From Roseateles_B sp041906185 (GTDB lineage: Bacteria; Pseudomonadota; Gammaproteobacteria; Burkholderiales; Burkholderiaceae_C), in the NCBI GenBank assembly GCA_041906185.1, contig JAYRJQ010000022.1:1-64000 (forward strand): DNA of 64,000 nucleotides. The letters run 5' to 3'. Shown here one piece after another: positions 43,465 to 52,844 of the stretch. The notes below the pieces were generated by a model. That model saw nothing but the letters and a program-made list of their open reading frames with translations. It did not search any database and had not been told where the DNA came from. The position numbers and the translations under genes were made by a program. Positions within the stretch are counted from its first letter, which is position 1; the number at the start of each line of letters is the position of its first letter.

Positions 43465-46400
43465 CCGCCTGCTGCGGCACGCCCTGCTGCTGGGCCTGCT
43501 GTCCCTCGCCAGCCTGGCCCAGGCCCAGCTGCTGTGGATCTCCACCGATGTCACGCCCGCGGCGCGCGAGGCCCTCATCGTGCGCGAGGCCCAGGCGGCC
43601 GGCATCGCGCTGCAGCGCTGGCAGGTGCCGCTGCAGGCCGAGTCGCTGGCCGACAAGGATCGCCAGGCGCGTCAGCGTCAGCTGCAGGGCCTGGTGCAGG
43701 CCGCGCGGTGGGTGTGGATCGACGCGCCCCATGCCGTGGCCGAGACGCGGCTGCGCGGCCTTCTCGCCGAGATGCCGGGCCTGGAAGCCCGCCAGCCGCT
43801 GTGGATCCCCGGCGGCGAGCCGCCCGCGGCCGAGCGCAGCCTGCGCGCGCTGCTGCAGGCCGGGGGCGCGGCCAACACGCAGGCGGCCCTGCGCGTCCTG
43901 AAGGCGCAGGCTGAGGGGCGATCCGTCGAGATGCCTGCGGCCCAGCGCCTGCCCCTGCGCGGCTTCTACCACCCCGACGCCCCCGCCCTGCTTCCGGATG
44001 CCGACGCGGCCCGGCGCTGGGCCGATCAGCGCGCGCCGGGCGGCACGAAGCGGGTCGTGGTGCTGCTGCACCGCTACCACTTCGTGCAGGGCCAGACCGC
44101 GTGGCTCGACGCCTGGCTGCGCCAGTTCGAGGCCCAGGGCCTGCAGGCGCTCGCGGCCTTCGCCAGCCCGCTCGACGAGACCCATCTGCAGGCCCTGCTG
44201 GCGCCACAAGGTGCGCCGGTGCACGACCTGCTCGTCACGCACACGCTCATGCCCAAGGCCGGCTCGCTGCAGACGCTGTTCGAGCGCTGGGGCCGACCGG
44301 TGCTGGCCACGCTGCCCTTCCGCCAGGGCGACGTCGCGCAATGGGAGTCGGGCAGCACGGGCCTGGCGCAGAGCGACATCCCCTTCTACCTCGCCCAGCC
44401 CGAGAGCGCCGGCCTGATCGACCCGGTGCTGGTCGTGGCGCACCCGGCGGGCGGCGCCGAGCCGCAGCTCATCGAGCGCCAGTCCGCCGCCGTGGTGGCC
44501 AAGGCGCGCCGCCTGATCGCCCTGCAGGAGATGCCTGCCGCGGACAAGCGCCTGAGCCTCTTCGTCTACAACTACCCCGCCGGCGCCAGCAACTTCGGCG
44601 CCAGCTTCCTCAACGTGCCGCGCAGCCTGGAGCAGCTGAGCCGGGGCCTGCAGGCCGCGGGCTATGCCGTCGAGCCGCGCGACGAGGCCCAGTGGCTGCA
44701 GGGCCTGCAAAGCTTGCTGGCCGCCTACTACCCCGGCGCCGACCTCGACGCCCTGCTGCGCAGCGGTCAGGCCGCCGCCCTGCCCGTGGCGGACTACCAG
44801 CGCTGGTTCGACGCCCTGCCCGCCGCCGTGCGCCAGCCCATGCTGCAGCGCTGGGGACCGCCCGCGCAGAGCCGCTATGTGAGACAGCACCAGGGCCGGC
44901 CCGTCTTCGTGATCCCGCGCCTGCAGCTGGGCCATCTCGCCGTGCTGCCCCAGCCCCCGCGCGAGGAGGACCAGCACCTGGGCCGCGACGCGATGCAGCA
45001 CCGCAGCAAGACGCCGCTGTCCCACCACTACCTGGCCGTCTACCTCTGGGCCCGGCAGGCCGATGCGCTGATCCACTTCGGCACCCACGGCACCCAGGAA
45101 TGGGCCAACGGCAAGCTGCGTGGCCTGGACGTGCACGACGACGCCCTGCTGCCCCTGGGCGACGTGCCCGTGATCTACCCCTACATCGTCGACAACCTCG
45201 GCGAGGCCCTCACCGCCAAGCGCCGCGGCCGCGCGCTGATGGTGAGCCACCGCACGCCGTCCTTCGCGCCGGCCGGCTTCAACGCCCGCATGGCCCGCAT
45301 GCACGAGCTGATGCATGAATGGGAGACCGTGGACCCCGGCCCCACCCGCCAGGGCCTGGAGCGGCAGATGGTGGAGCAGTTCGTCGAGCACCAGCTGCAC
45401 CGCGACCTGGGCTGGACGGCCGCGCAGATCAGCGCCAATTTCTCCGGCTTCCTGGAGCTGCTGCATCCCTATCTGGACCGGCTGGCGCAGAGCTCGCAGC
45501 CGCAGGGCCTGGCCGTCTTCGGCCGCGTGCCGGACGAGGCCCCGCGCCGCGGCACCCTGCTGCAGATGCTGCGCGTGCCGCTGATCGAGGCCCTGGGCGA
45601 GGACATCGACGAGGCCTTCCTGATCGACTACGAGCGCGTCGCCACCGCCCGCCCGGCGCGCTGGCTGGACCTCGCGCTGAAGGACGCCCAGGCCGCCAGC
45701 GAGCTGGACCTGCGCCCCGCCCAGCCCGAGGGCCCGGTGCCCAACCACGCGGCCCGCAAGCCGATCGACAGCGCCGCGCTCCACCAGCTGGCCCTGCGCG
45801 CACAGGAGATGGAACGCCGCCTGAACCATGAGGGCGAGCTGCCCGGCCTCCTGGCCGCGCTGGAAGGCCGCTTCGTGCCCGCGGCCTATGGCGGCGACCC
45901 GCTGCGCAACCCCGACAGCCTGCCCACCGGCCGCAACCTGAGCGGCCTGGACCCGGCCCGCCTGCCCACGCCCCAGGCCTACGAAGCGGCCCAGCGCCTC
46001 TTCAAGCAGTGGTGGGCGGAACAGGCCAAGGGCCCGAGGCCGCCGCAGCGCCTGGCCCTCTCCCTGTGGGCCGGCGAGACCCTGCGCCATCAGGGCCTGA
46101 TGGAGGCCCAGGCCCTGGCCGCGCTGGGCGTCGAGCCCGTGTGGGACGAGAACGGCCGGCCGACGAAGCTGCGCCTCGTCCCGCCGGCGCAGCTGGGCCG
46201 CGCGCGCATCGACGTGCTGCTGTCCATCACCGGGTCCTACCGCGACCAGTTCCCCGGTCTCATGAAACTGCTGGATGAGGCCGTGGCCTTGGCGGCGTCG
46301 GCGGCCGAGACGGAAGGCGACAACGCCATCACCCGCCACAGCCGCGAGGTCGAGCAGGAGCTGCGCAAGCAAGGGATGAAGCCCGCGCAGGCCCGCCAGC

Positions 46401-47467
46401 TGGCGCAGGCCCGCATGTTCGGCAACAGCGTGGGCGCCTACGGCACCGGCGTGGCCGAGGCGATGCAGTCCGACGCCCTGAAGCGCGAGGACCCGCGCCT
46501 GGGCGGGCTCTTCCTGCAGAGCATGAGCCAGCCCTATGTGCAGGGCGAACCCCTGGCCGTGGACGAGCGCACGGCGCGCAGCGCCTTCGCGTCCCAGCTC
46601 AAACGCACGGACGCCGCGCTGATGTCCCGCAGCTCCCACCTCTACGCGATGCTCAGCTCGGACGATCCCTTCCAGTACCTCGGCGGCCTGGCTGCCGCGG
46701 CCAAGGCGGCCGGCCGCAAGGAGGCGCTGCAGCTGCACGTGAGCCAGCTGCAGGACGCCGCCGAGCAGCAGACCGAGAGCGCCGGCCGCGCCATCGCGCT
46801 GGAGATGCAGGGCCGCTACCTGCACCCCGGCTGGCTCAAGGCCCAGCGCGACGAGGGCTATGCCGGCGCGCTGCAGGTGCTCAAGACGGTGCAGTTCACC
46901 CTGGGCTGGCAAAACATGGCCCCCGAGACCGTGCGACCCGACCACTGGCAGAGCCTCTTCGACGTGCTGGTGCACGACAAGCACCAGCTGCAGATCCCGC
47001 AGTGGCTGGCCCAGCACAAGGAGAGCTACGCCCAGACGCTGGCCGGCCTCGTCCGCGCCGCCGCGCAGGGCCATTGGCAGCCCGACGCCGCCACGCGCCG
47101 CGAGCTGGCCCAGCGCTATGCCGAGCTGCGCAGCGCCCGCAGCCGCCCCGACGAGCTGGCCGGCGTGCAGCGCTGGGTACAGGGCCAGCTGCCCAAGCCG
47201 CTCGCGCCGGCGCCGCGCCCGGCCGCGCCCAAGCCCCATCAGACTGCAGATGCCGTTCAGCCGCCCCTGGTGCGCGGCCTCCAGTTGCAGCCGGTGCCAC
47301 GGACCCCGCCGCCGCGCATCACGAGCCCCTCGCCGCTGTCCACCGCCCTGGCCTGGGTGCTGATGGGTCTGCTGATGGCCAGCGGTGCCAGCTGGCGCTG
47401 GTTCCGGGCCGGTGCCCCGCTTTCTTCATCCGGCGCCGCCGCGCTGCCCACCGTCCGTCCCGCATGA
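43454..47467 (+). CDS. cobN: CobN-like protein with signal peptide and membrane anchor
   Basis: A 1337-aa homologue of the large cobaltochelatase/magnesium-chelatase H subunit. Conserved blocks include NYPAGASNFGASFLNVP, LIHFGTHGTQEWANGKLRGLD, YPYIVDNLGEALTAKRRGRALMVSH (read in parts) and SITGSYRDQFPGLMKLLDEA. Unlike cytoplasmic CobN it starts with a signal peptide (LLLGLLSLASLAQAQ) and ends with a membrane helix (ALAWVLMGLLMASGASW), so its bulk should be periplasmic. There are no CobS/CobT partners here. It overlaps the DUF2149 gene and the following receptor. GTG 43445 is an alternative start. A role in corrinoid or cobalt handling at the envelope is inferred. Confidence 0.9.
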   Translation: MRIDRLLRHALLLGLLSLASLAQAQLLWISTDVTPAAREALIVREAQAAGIALQRWQVPLQAESLADKDRQARQRQLQGLVQAARWVWIDAPHAVAETRLRGLLAEMPGLEARQPLWIPGGEPPAAERSLRALLQAGGAANTQAALRVLKAQAEGRSVEMPAAQRLPLRGFYHPDAPALLPDADAARRWADQRAPGGTKRVVVLLHRYHFVQGQTAWLDAWLRQFEAQGLQALAAFASPLDETHLQALLAPQGAPVHDLLVTHTLMPKAGSLQTLFERWGRPVLATLPFRQGDVAQWESGSTGLAQSDIPFYLAQPESAGLIDPVLVVAHPAGGAEPQLIERQSAAVVAKARRLIALQEMPAADKRLSLFVYNYPAGASNFGASFLNVPRSLEQLSRGLQAAGYAVEPRDEAQWLQGLQSLLAAYYPGADLDALLRSGQAAALPVADYQRWFDALPAAVRQPMLQRWGPPAQSRYVRQHQGRPVFVIPRLQLGHLAVLPQPPREEDQHLGRDAMQHRSKTPLSHHYLAVYLWARQADALIHFGTHGTQEWANGKLRGLDVHDDALLPLGDVPVIYPYIVDNLGEALTAKRRGRALMVSHRTPSFAPAGFNARMARMHELMHEWETVDPGPTRQGLERQMVEQFVEHQLHRDLGWTAAQISANFSGFLELLHPYLDRLAQSSQPQGLAVFGRVPDEAPRRGTLLQMLRVPLIEALGEDIDEAFLIDYERVATARPARWLDLALKDAQAASELDLRPAQPEGPVPNHAARKPIDSAALHQLALRAQEMERRLNHEGELPGLLAALEGRFVPAAYGGDPLRNPDSLPTGRNLSGLDPARLPTPQAYEAAQRLFKQWWAEQAKGPRPPQRLALSLWAGETLRHQGLMEAQALAALGVEPVWDENGRPTKLRLVPPAQLGRARIDVLLSITGSYRDQFPGLMKLLDEAVALAASAAETEGDNAITRHSREVEQELRKQGMKPAQARQLAQARMFGNSVGAYGTGVAEAMQSDALKREDPRLGGLFLQSMSQPYVQGEPLAVDERTARSAFASQLKRTDAALMSRSSHLYAMLSSDDPFQYLGGLAAAAKAAGRKEALQLHVSQLQDAAEQQTESAGRAIALEMQGRYLHPGWLKAQRDEGYAGALQVLKTVQFTLGWQNMAPETVRPDHWQSLFDVLVHDKHQLQIPQWLAQHKESYAQTLAGLVRAAAQGHWQPDAATRRELAQRYAELRSARSRPDELAGVQRWVQGQLPKPLAPAPRPAAPKPHQTADAVQPPLVRGLQLQPVPRTPPPRITSPSPLSTALAWVLMGLLMASGASWRWFRAGAPLSSSGAAALPTVRPA

Positions 47468-49560
47468 GCTTGAAACGATCCCCGCCCCGTCGTCCCGTCC
47501 GCCCGCTGCCCTGGCTGCTGTCGCTGTGCGCGCCCCTCGCGCTGAACCTGCATGCACAGGCGCTGGAGAAGGTGGAAGTGCAGGGCCGCGCCACGCTGGG
47601 CAGTGCGGAGAGCGCCTCGCAGGGCGAGGTCGGCGCCGAGCGCCTGGCCACCAAGCCGCTGCTGCGCCCGGCCGAGCTGCTGGAGGCCATGCCCGGCATG
47701 ATCGTCACGCAGCACAGCGGGGACGGCAAGGCCAACCAGTACTTCCTGCGCGGCTTCAACCTCGACCACGGCAGCGACTTCGCGACGCTGCTGATGGGCA
47801 TGCCCGTCAACATGGCCAGCCACGCGCATGGCCAGGGCTACATGGACCTGAACTTCCTGATGCCCGAGCTGGTGGACAGCCTGCGCTACCGCAAGGGCGC
47901 CTTCGCCGCCGAGGACGGGGACTTCGCCACCACCGGCGCCTCGCGCATCGCCTATGTACGCGAGCTGGCCCAGCCCTTCGCCGAGCTGGGCCTCGGGCCG
48001 CACAACTTCCGCCGCGCCCTGCTGGCCGGCAGCCGCCCGCTGGGCGGGGGCCAGGTGCTGGCGGCCCTGGAGGCCAGCCGCAACGACGGCCCCTGGGACC
48101 AGCCCGAGGGCCTGCAGCGGCGCAATGCCGTGCTGCGCTGGTCAACGGGCGATGAGCGCGACGGCCTCTCGGTGAGCCTCCTGGGCTACACCGCGCACTG
48201 GAAGGCCAGCGAGCACGTGCCCCTGCGCGCCATCGAGTCCGGCGAGATCGGCCGCTACGGCACGCTCTCGCCCGACGACGGCGGCATCACCCACCGCCAC
48301 AGCCTCAGCGTGGACTGGGCCGGGCGCAGCGGCCCCTGGCAGCAGCAGGCCACGGCCTATGTGATCGACTACGGCCTGCAGCTCTACTCCGCGCCCTCCG
48401 GCTTCATCAACGGGCCTGAAGGCGACCAGCACGAGCAGCTGGACCGCCGCCGGGTGCTGGGCTTCGCCTGGCAGGCCCAGCAGCCGCGCCTGGCCCTGTG
48501 GCAAGACCTGGCCCCCGCCCAGTTCAGCTGGGGCCTGCAGTGGCGGCATGACCGCATCGCCACGCTGGGCCTCTACGACACCGTCGATCGCGTGCGCCAG
48601 CACACCGTGCGCGAGGACCGCGTGCGCCAGGACGCCCTGGGCGCCTTCGCCGAGCTGCAGCAGGCCCTGACGCCGGCCTGGCGCGCCGTGCTGGGCGTGC
48701 GCGCGGACCGCCTGCAGGCCAAGGTCCAGGCCCTGGCCGGCGAGTTCAACGGGGGCAACAGCGGCCAGGCCAGCGACAGCCGCCTGAGCCCGCGCCTGGG
48801 CCTGGTGCACCGCTGGGACAGCGAGACCGAGCTCTACGCCCACTGGGGCCGCGGCTTCCGCTCCAACGACGCGCGCGGTGCCACCAGCCGCTTCAACCCG
48901 CAGGACGGCAGCGCGCAGGATCCCCTGCCCCTGCTGGCCGGCACGCGCAGCCAGGAGCTGGGCCTGCGTCACCGCTTCGGCCCGGGCTGGCAGGCCAGCT
49001 GGAGCCTGTGGCGGGCCGACCTCGATTCGGAGCTCGTCTTCGTGGGCGACGAGGGCGTCACCGAGGCACGCGGCGCCTCCCGCCGCCTGGGACTGGAGTG
49101 GTCCAACGACATCCGCCTGGGCCGGGACTGGCTGATCGACGCGGACATCGCCTGGTCCCGCGCCCGCTTCGTCGAGGCCGAGAACGGCGGCCGCCAGGTG
49201 CCCAACGCCATCCCGCTGAGCGCCTCGATCAGCGCCAGCCACGACCCGGGCGGTGCCTGGAGCGCCGGCCTGCGCCTGCGCTACATCGGCCGCTATGCCC
49301 TGGAGGAAAGCGGCCGCGAGCGCTCCGGCGGCGCCTTCACCGTCAACGCCAAGCTGGCCTGGCGCCCCGCGCCGGGCTGGGAGCTGGGGCTGGACCTGCT
49401 CAATGCCCTGAACACGAAGGCGCATGACATCGAGTACTGGGGCAATGCCTGCACCCGCCGCGAGGGCGCGGGCTGCGGCGGCGGCGAGGGCCTGCCGGGC
49501 CGCCTCGTCCATCCCATGGAGCCCCGCAGCCTGCGCTTCAGCGTGCGGGTGAAGCTCTGA
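47464..49560 (+). CDS. TonB-dependent outer-membrane receptor linked to CobN
   Basis: A 698-aa TonB-dependent receptor of the CirA/FecA type, different from BtuB. A signal peptide ends near LNLHAQA. The plug domain shows ALEKVEVQGRATLGSAES, PAELLEAMPGMIVTQHSGDG and FLRGFNLDHGSDFAT, and the barrel ends in RSLRFSVRVKL. The start overlaps the cobN stop by 4 bp. The RGFNLDHG plug type differs from BtuB, so the ligand may be a modified corrinoid, a cobalt complex or another metal chelate. Tight coupling ties it to the CobN module. Confidence 0.85.
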   Translation: MSLKRSPPRRPVRPLPWLLSLCAPLALNLHAQALEKVEVQGRATLGSAESASQGEVGAERLATKPLLRPAELLEAMPGMIVTQHSGDGKANQYFLRGFNLDHGSDFATLLMGMPVNMASHAHGQGYMDLNFLMPELVDSLRYRKGAFAAEDGDFATTGASRIAYVRELAQPFAELGLGPHNFRRALLAGSRPLGGGQVLAALEASRNDGPWDQPEGLQRRNAVLRWSTGDERDGLSVSLLGYTAHWKASEHVPLRAIESGEIGRYGTLSPDDGGITHRHSLSVDWAGRSGPWQQQATAYVIDYGLQLYSAPSGFINGPEGDQHEQLDRRRVLGFAWQAQQPRLALWQDLAPAQFSWGLQWRHDRIATLGLYDTVDRVRQHTVREDRVRQDALGAFAELQQALTPAWRAVLGVRADRLQAKVQALAGEFNGGNSGQASDSRLSPRLGLVHRWDSETELYAHWGRGFRSNDARGATSRFNPQDGSAQDPLPLLAGTRSQELGLRHRFGPGWQASWSLWRADLDSELVFVGDEGVTEARGASRRLGLEWSNDIRLGRDWLIDADIAWSRARFVEAENGGRQVPNAIPLSASISASHDPGGAWSAGLRLRYIGRYALEESGRERSGGAFTVNAKLAWRPAPGWELGLDLLNALNTKAHDIEYWGNACTRREGAGCGGGEGLPGRLVHPMEPRSLRFSVRVKL

Positions 49561-49567
49561 GACCGGC

Positions 49568-50224
49568 ATGAGCACGAGCCCGCACCACTTCACCCCCGAG
49601 CAGGCCGAGGCCGTGCGCCAGGCCATCGCCCGGCGCCGCGATTGCCGCCATTTCGTGCCGGGCCCGCCCCTGCCCGACGAGCAGCTCACCCGCCTGCTGC
49701 AGGCAGCCCACCAGGCACCCTCGGTCGGCCTGATGCAGCCCTGGCGCTTCATGCGCCTGTCCGCGCCCGCCTGGCGCGATCGCCTCGCCCCGCTGGTGGA
49801 GGCCGAGCGCCAGGCGACCGCCGCGGCCCTGGGCGCGCGGGCGGACGAGTTCCTGCGGCTGAAGGTCGAAGGCCTGCGCGACTGCGCCGAGCTGCTGGCC
49901 CTCATCCTGCCCTCGGACGACGGCACCATCTTCGGCCGCCGCACCCTGCCGCAGGAAATGGCGCTGTGCTCCGCCGGCGCGGCCGTGCAGAACCTGTGGC
50001 TGGCCGCGCGCGTGGAGAATCTCGGCCTGGGCTGGGTGTCCCTGTTCGACCCCGAGGCCCTGGCCGCGGCGCTGGCGCTCCCGGCCGGCGCCCGCCCGCT
50101 GGGCCTGCTGTGCCTGGGGCCGGTGCCCGCCTTCCACGAACGCCCGATGCTGGAGGAGCTCGGCTGGCGCCAGCGCCGCCCGCTCCAGGACCTGTTGATG
50201 AAAGCCCCTGACCATGGAAATTGA
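49568..50224 (+). CDS. bluB: 5,6-dimethylbenzimidazole synthase BluB
   Basis: A 218-aa flavin-destructase that makes the lower ligand DMB from reduced FMN and oxygen. It shows RRDCRHFVPGPPLPDEQL, APSVGLMQPWRFM, the TLPQEMALCSAGAAVQNLWLAA region and LGLGWVSLFDP. It lies just after the receptor stop and overlaps cobO by 11 bp. It shows that the organism makes its own B12 base aerobically. Confidence 0.95.
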   Translation: MSTSPHHFTPEQAEAVRQAIARRRDCRHFVPGPPLPDEQLTRLLQAAHQAPSVGLMQPWRFMRLSAPAWRDRLAPLVEAERQATAAALGARADEFLRLKVEGLRDCAELLALILPSDDGTIFGRRTLPQEMALCSAGAAVQNLWLAARVENLGLGWVSLFDPEALAAALALPAGARPLGLLCLGPVPAFHERPMLEELGWRQRRPLQDLLMKAPDHGN

Positions 50225-50783
50225 AACCCCGCCCGTCGACCGCGAACGCGTCATCCCCACCGCCGAGCGCCGCGGCCTGATCCTCGTGCATACGGGCGAC
50301 GGCAAGGGCAAGAGCACGGCCGCCTTCGGCCTCGCGCTGCGCGCCCATGGCCGCGGCAAGGCCGTGAAGATCTACCAATTCATGAAGGTGCCCTCGGCCC
50401 GCTTCGGCGAGCACCGGCTCTTCGAGCAGCTGGGCGTGCCCATCGAGGGCCTGGGCGACGGCTTCTCGTGGAAGAGCAAGGACCTGGACCACTCCGCCGA
50501 GCTGGCCCGCGAAGGCTGGGCCCGGGCCGAGGCGACGATCCGCGCCGGCGAGCACTTCCTCGTGGTGCTGGACGAGATCATGTACCCGCTGCGCTACGGC
50601 TGGCTGCCGCTGGAGCCGGTGCTGCAGGTCCTGCGCGAGCGCCCGCCGCACGTGCACGTGGTGCTGACCGGGCGCCGGGCGCCGCAGGAGCTGATCGACC
50701 TCGCGGACACCGTCACCGAAATGACGCTGGTGAAGCATCACTTCAAGGCCGGCGTGCCGGCCCAGCGCGGCATCGAGGACTGA
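50214..50783 (+). CDS. cobO: Corrinoid adenosyltransferase CobO/BtuR
   Basis: A 189-aa ATP:corrinoid adenosyltransferase that adds the upper adenosyl ligand. The P-loop-like motif HTGDGKGKSTAAFGLALRA and MKVPSARFGE, VLDEIMYPLRYGWL and VVLTGRRAPQELIDLADTVTEM are typical. It overlaps bluB and leads into cbiB. Confidence 0.96.
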   Translation: MEIETPPVDRERVIPTAERRGLILVHTGDGKGKSTAAFGLALRAHGRGKAVKIYQFMKVPSARFGEHRLFEQLGVPIEGLGDGFSWKSKDLDHSAELAREGWARAEATIRAGEHFLVVLDEIMYPLRYGWLPLEPVLQVLRERPPHVHVVLTGRRAPQELIDLADTVTEMTLVKHHFKAGVPAQRGIED

Positions 50784-50790
50784 GCCCACG

Positions 50791-51735
50791 GTGATGGAGA
50801 CGATCTGGCTCTTCCCCGCCGCGATGGCCGTGGCGCTGCTGGCGGACCGCCTCTTCGGCGAGCCGCCCGCCTGGGCGCATCCCGTCGTGGCCATGGGCCG
50901 CTACCTCGGCGCCTTCAAGCGCGCCCTGCCCGCCCTCGCGCCCGGGCCCGCACTGGCCGCCGGCTGCCTGCTGTGGCTGCTGGGCGCCGTCCTGAGTGTG
51001 CTGCCGGCCTGGGGTGCCGAGGCGCTGATCTGGGAAGGCATCCAGCCGTGGCAAAGCCCCCTCCGGTGGGGGATGGCCCTGATTTTCATGGGTCTGATCT
51101 TGAAGCCGCTGCTGGCCTGGCGCATGCTGCGCGAGGAGGTGGTGGCCGTGGAACATGCACTGCAGACATCGCTGGAGGACGGCCGGGCCCGGCTGTCGCG
51201 CCTCGTGAGCCGGGACACGCGGGGCCTGAGTGACGCCCAGGTGCGCGAGGCCGCGATCGAGACGCTCGCGGAGAACCTCAACGATTCCGTCGTCGCGCCG
51301 CTGTTCTGGTTCGCGGTGGCGGGCCTGCCCGGCGCGGCGCTGTACCGCTTCGCCAACACCGCGGACGCCATGTGGGGCTACCGCGGCCCCTGGGAATGGG
51401 CCGGCAAGTGCGCGGCCCGCCTGGACGACCTGCTGTCCTTCGTCCCCGCCCGGATCACCGGCCTGCTGATGCTGCCGGCCGCGCGCTGGCTGACCCTGTG
51501 GCAGGAGGCCCGCCGCACGCCCTCGCCCAACGGCGGCTGGCCCATGGGCGCCATGGCGCTGCACCTGGACCTGCGCCTGGGCAAGCCCGGGGTCTATGTG
51601 CTGAACGCCGCCGGGCGCGAGCCGGCCGCCGCCGACATCTCCCGCGCCGTCGCCCATGCCCGCCTGACGCTGGGCCTCGCGGTGCCGCTGCTGATGGGGC
51701 TGGCGCTGGTCCTGCGCGGAGGCCTGCCATGGTGA
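50791..51735 (+). CDS. cbiB: Adenosylcobinamide-phosphate synthase CbiB/CobD
   Basis: A 314-aa membrane enzyme that attaches aminopropanol phosphate to adenosylcobyric acid. It shows ALLADRLFGEPPAWAHPVVAMGR, the AIETLAENLNDSVVAPLFWF motif and TADAMWGYRGPWEWAGK, with several membrane helices. The start is GTG 50791 or ATG 50794. It overlaps the aminotransferase gene by 7 bp. The symbol cobD is also used for this enzyme. Confidence 0.95.
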   Translation: MMETIWLFPAAMAVALLADRLFGEPPAWAHPVVAMGRYLGAFKRALPALAPGPALAAGCLLWLLGAVLSVLPAWGAEALIWEGIQPWQSPLRWGMALIFMGLILKPLLAWRMLREEVVAVEHALQTSLEDGRARLSRLVSRDTRGLSDAQVREAAIETLAENLNDSVVAPLFWFAVAGLPGAALYRFANTADAMWGYRGPWEWAGKCAARLDDLLSFVPARITGLLMLPAARWLTLWQEARRTPSPNGGWPMGAMALHLDLRLGKPGVYVLNAAGREPAAADISRAVAHARLTLGLAVPLLMGLALVLRGGLPW

Positions 51736-52844
51736 AGGCCGGGCCGATGGAACACGCGATGCTCCCCCACGCGGATGCACGCCTGGAGCCCCTGATCGAG
51801 CACGGCGGCCCCGACGGCGGGCCGCCGGTGCAGCACGACTTCTCCAGCAATGCCAGCCCGCTGCCCACGCCCGCGTCCGTGCGGGCGGCGATGGACGCGG
51901 CCGACCGCCGCCACTACCCCGACCCGGCCTACACGCAGCTGCGCCGAACCCTGGCCGCGCAGCTGGCGCATCCGGAGGAGCTCCTGCTGCCCAGCGCGGG
52001 CGGCGCCGAGGCCATCCGCCGCCTGACGCTGTGGGCCGCGCTGCAGGGCCTGCGCCATGTCTGGGTGCCGCAGCCCGGCTTCGGCGAGTACGCCGCCGCG
52101 GCCGAGGCGCTGGGCCTGCGGGTTCATGCCTACGAGGACCTGCCCGCGCTCTCCCGCGGCCTGTGTGCCCAGGAAGACGGCCTGCCAATGATGAGCCCGG
52201 CGCTGGTGTGGGTCTGCGACCCTTGCAATCCGACGGGCGCCAGCCCGCTGCCGGAGGCCTGGCAGGCGCTCGCCGACGCACTGCTCAACAGCGGCTCCGA
52301 GCTCGCCATCGACCTCGCCTACGAGGAGCTTCGCCTGGACGGCAGCCCGCAGCTGCCCCCGGGCCTGGCCGATCGCGCCTGGCGTCTGCGCTGCCCCAAC
52401 AAGGCGCTGAGCCTGACGGGCGTGCGCGCCGGCCTGATCGAGGCGCCGCTCGCCGCCGGCGAGGCCGCCGCGCAGCTGCGCCGGCTCGCCCCGAGCTGGG
52501 TGCTGTCGGCGGAGGGCGTGGCGCTGCTGTCCCAGGCCTGGCAGCCCGACACCCGCGAGGCCCTGCAGCAGCAGCGCGAGCAGCTGCGGGCCTGGCGCCT
52601 GTCCCAGCACGAGGCCCTGCACCGGCGCGGCTGGGTGGCGCGGCCGAGCGTCTGCAATTTCTCGCTGTGGCGCCCGCCTTCGGGCACCCACATTCCCACG
52701 CTGCTGCAGGCCCTGCGCCAGCACGGCATCAAGCTGCGCAACGCCACCTCGCTCGGCGCCCCGGGCTGGGTGCGGCTCTCGGTCCAGCGGCCGCAGAGCC
52801 AGGACGCGCTGCTGCAAGCCCTCATGGACATCGAATGCCTCTGA
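51729..52844 (+). CDS. cobC: PLP-dependent aminotransferase-fold enzyme CobC (threonine-phosphate decarboxylase type)
   Basis: A 371-aa fold-type I PLP protein. It shows QHDFSSNASPLPTPASVRAAM, HYPDPAYTQLRRTLA, CDPCNPTGASPLP and the cofactor-binding lysine in RCPNKALSLTGVRAGL. Family members produce (R)-1-amino-2-propanol phosphate from threonine phosphate for the nucleotide loop. It overlaps both neighbours by a few bases. It is distinct from the CobC-type phosphatase at the end of the cluster, which carries the same historical name. Confidence 0.9.
   Translation: MVKAGPMEHAMLPHADARLEPLIEHGGPDGGPPVQHDFSSNASPLPTPASVRAAMDAADRRHYPDPAYTQLRRTLAAQLAHPEELLLPSAGGAEAIRRLTLWAALQGLRHVWVPQPGFGEYAAAAEALGLRVHAYEDLPALSRGLCAQEDGLPMMSPALVWVCDPCNPTGASPLPEAWQALADALLNSGSELAIDLAYEELRLDGSPQLPPGLADRAWRLRCPNKALSLTGVRAGLIEAPLAAGEAAAQLRRLAPSWVLSAEGVALLSQAWQPDTREALQQQREQLRAWRLSQHEALHRRGWVARPSVCNFSLWRPPSGTHIPTLLQALRQHGIKLRNATSLGAPGWVRLSVQRPQSQDALLQALMDIECL

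Noticed and set aside
43409..47239. A very long minus-strand open frame opposite cobN (1276 codons)
   Set aside because: It mirrors the high-GC cobN gene, has low-complexity Gly/Leu/Gln-rich content and no recognisable motif, while the plus-strand protein is a clear CobN homologue.
43454..47467. Ordinary cytoplasmic cobaltochelatase subunit
   Set aside because: The signal peptide, the C-terminal membrane helix and the absence of CobS/CobT argue against it, although the fold is CobN.
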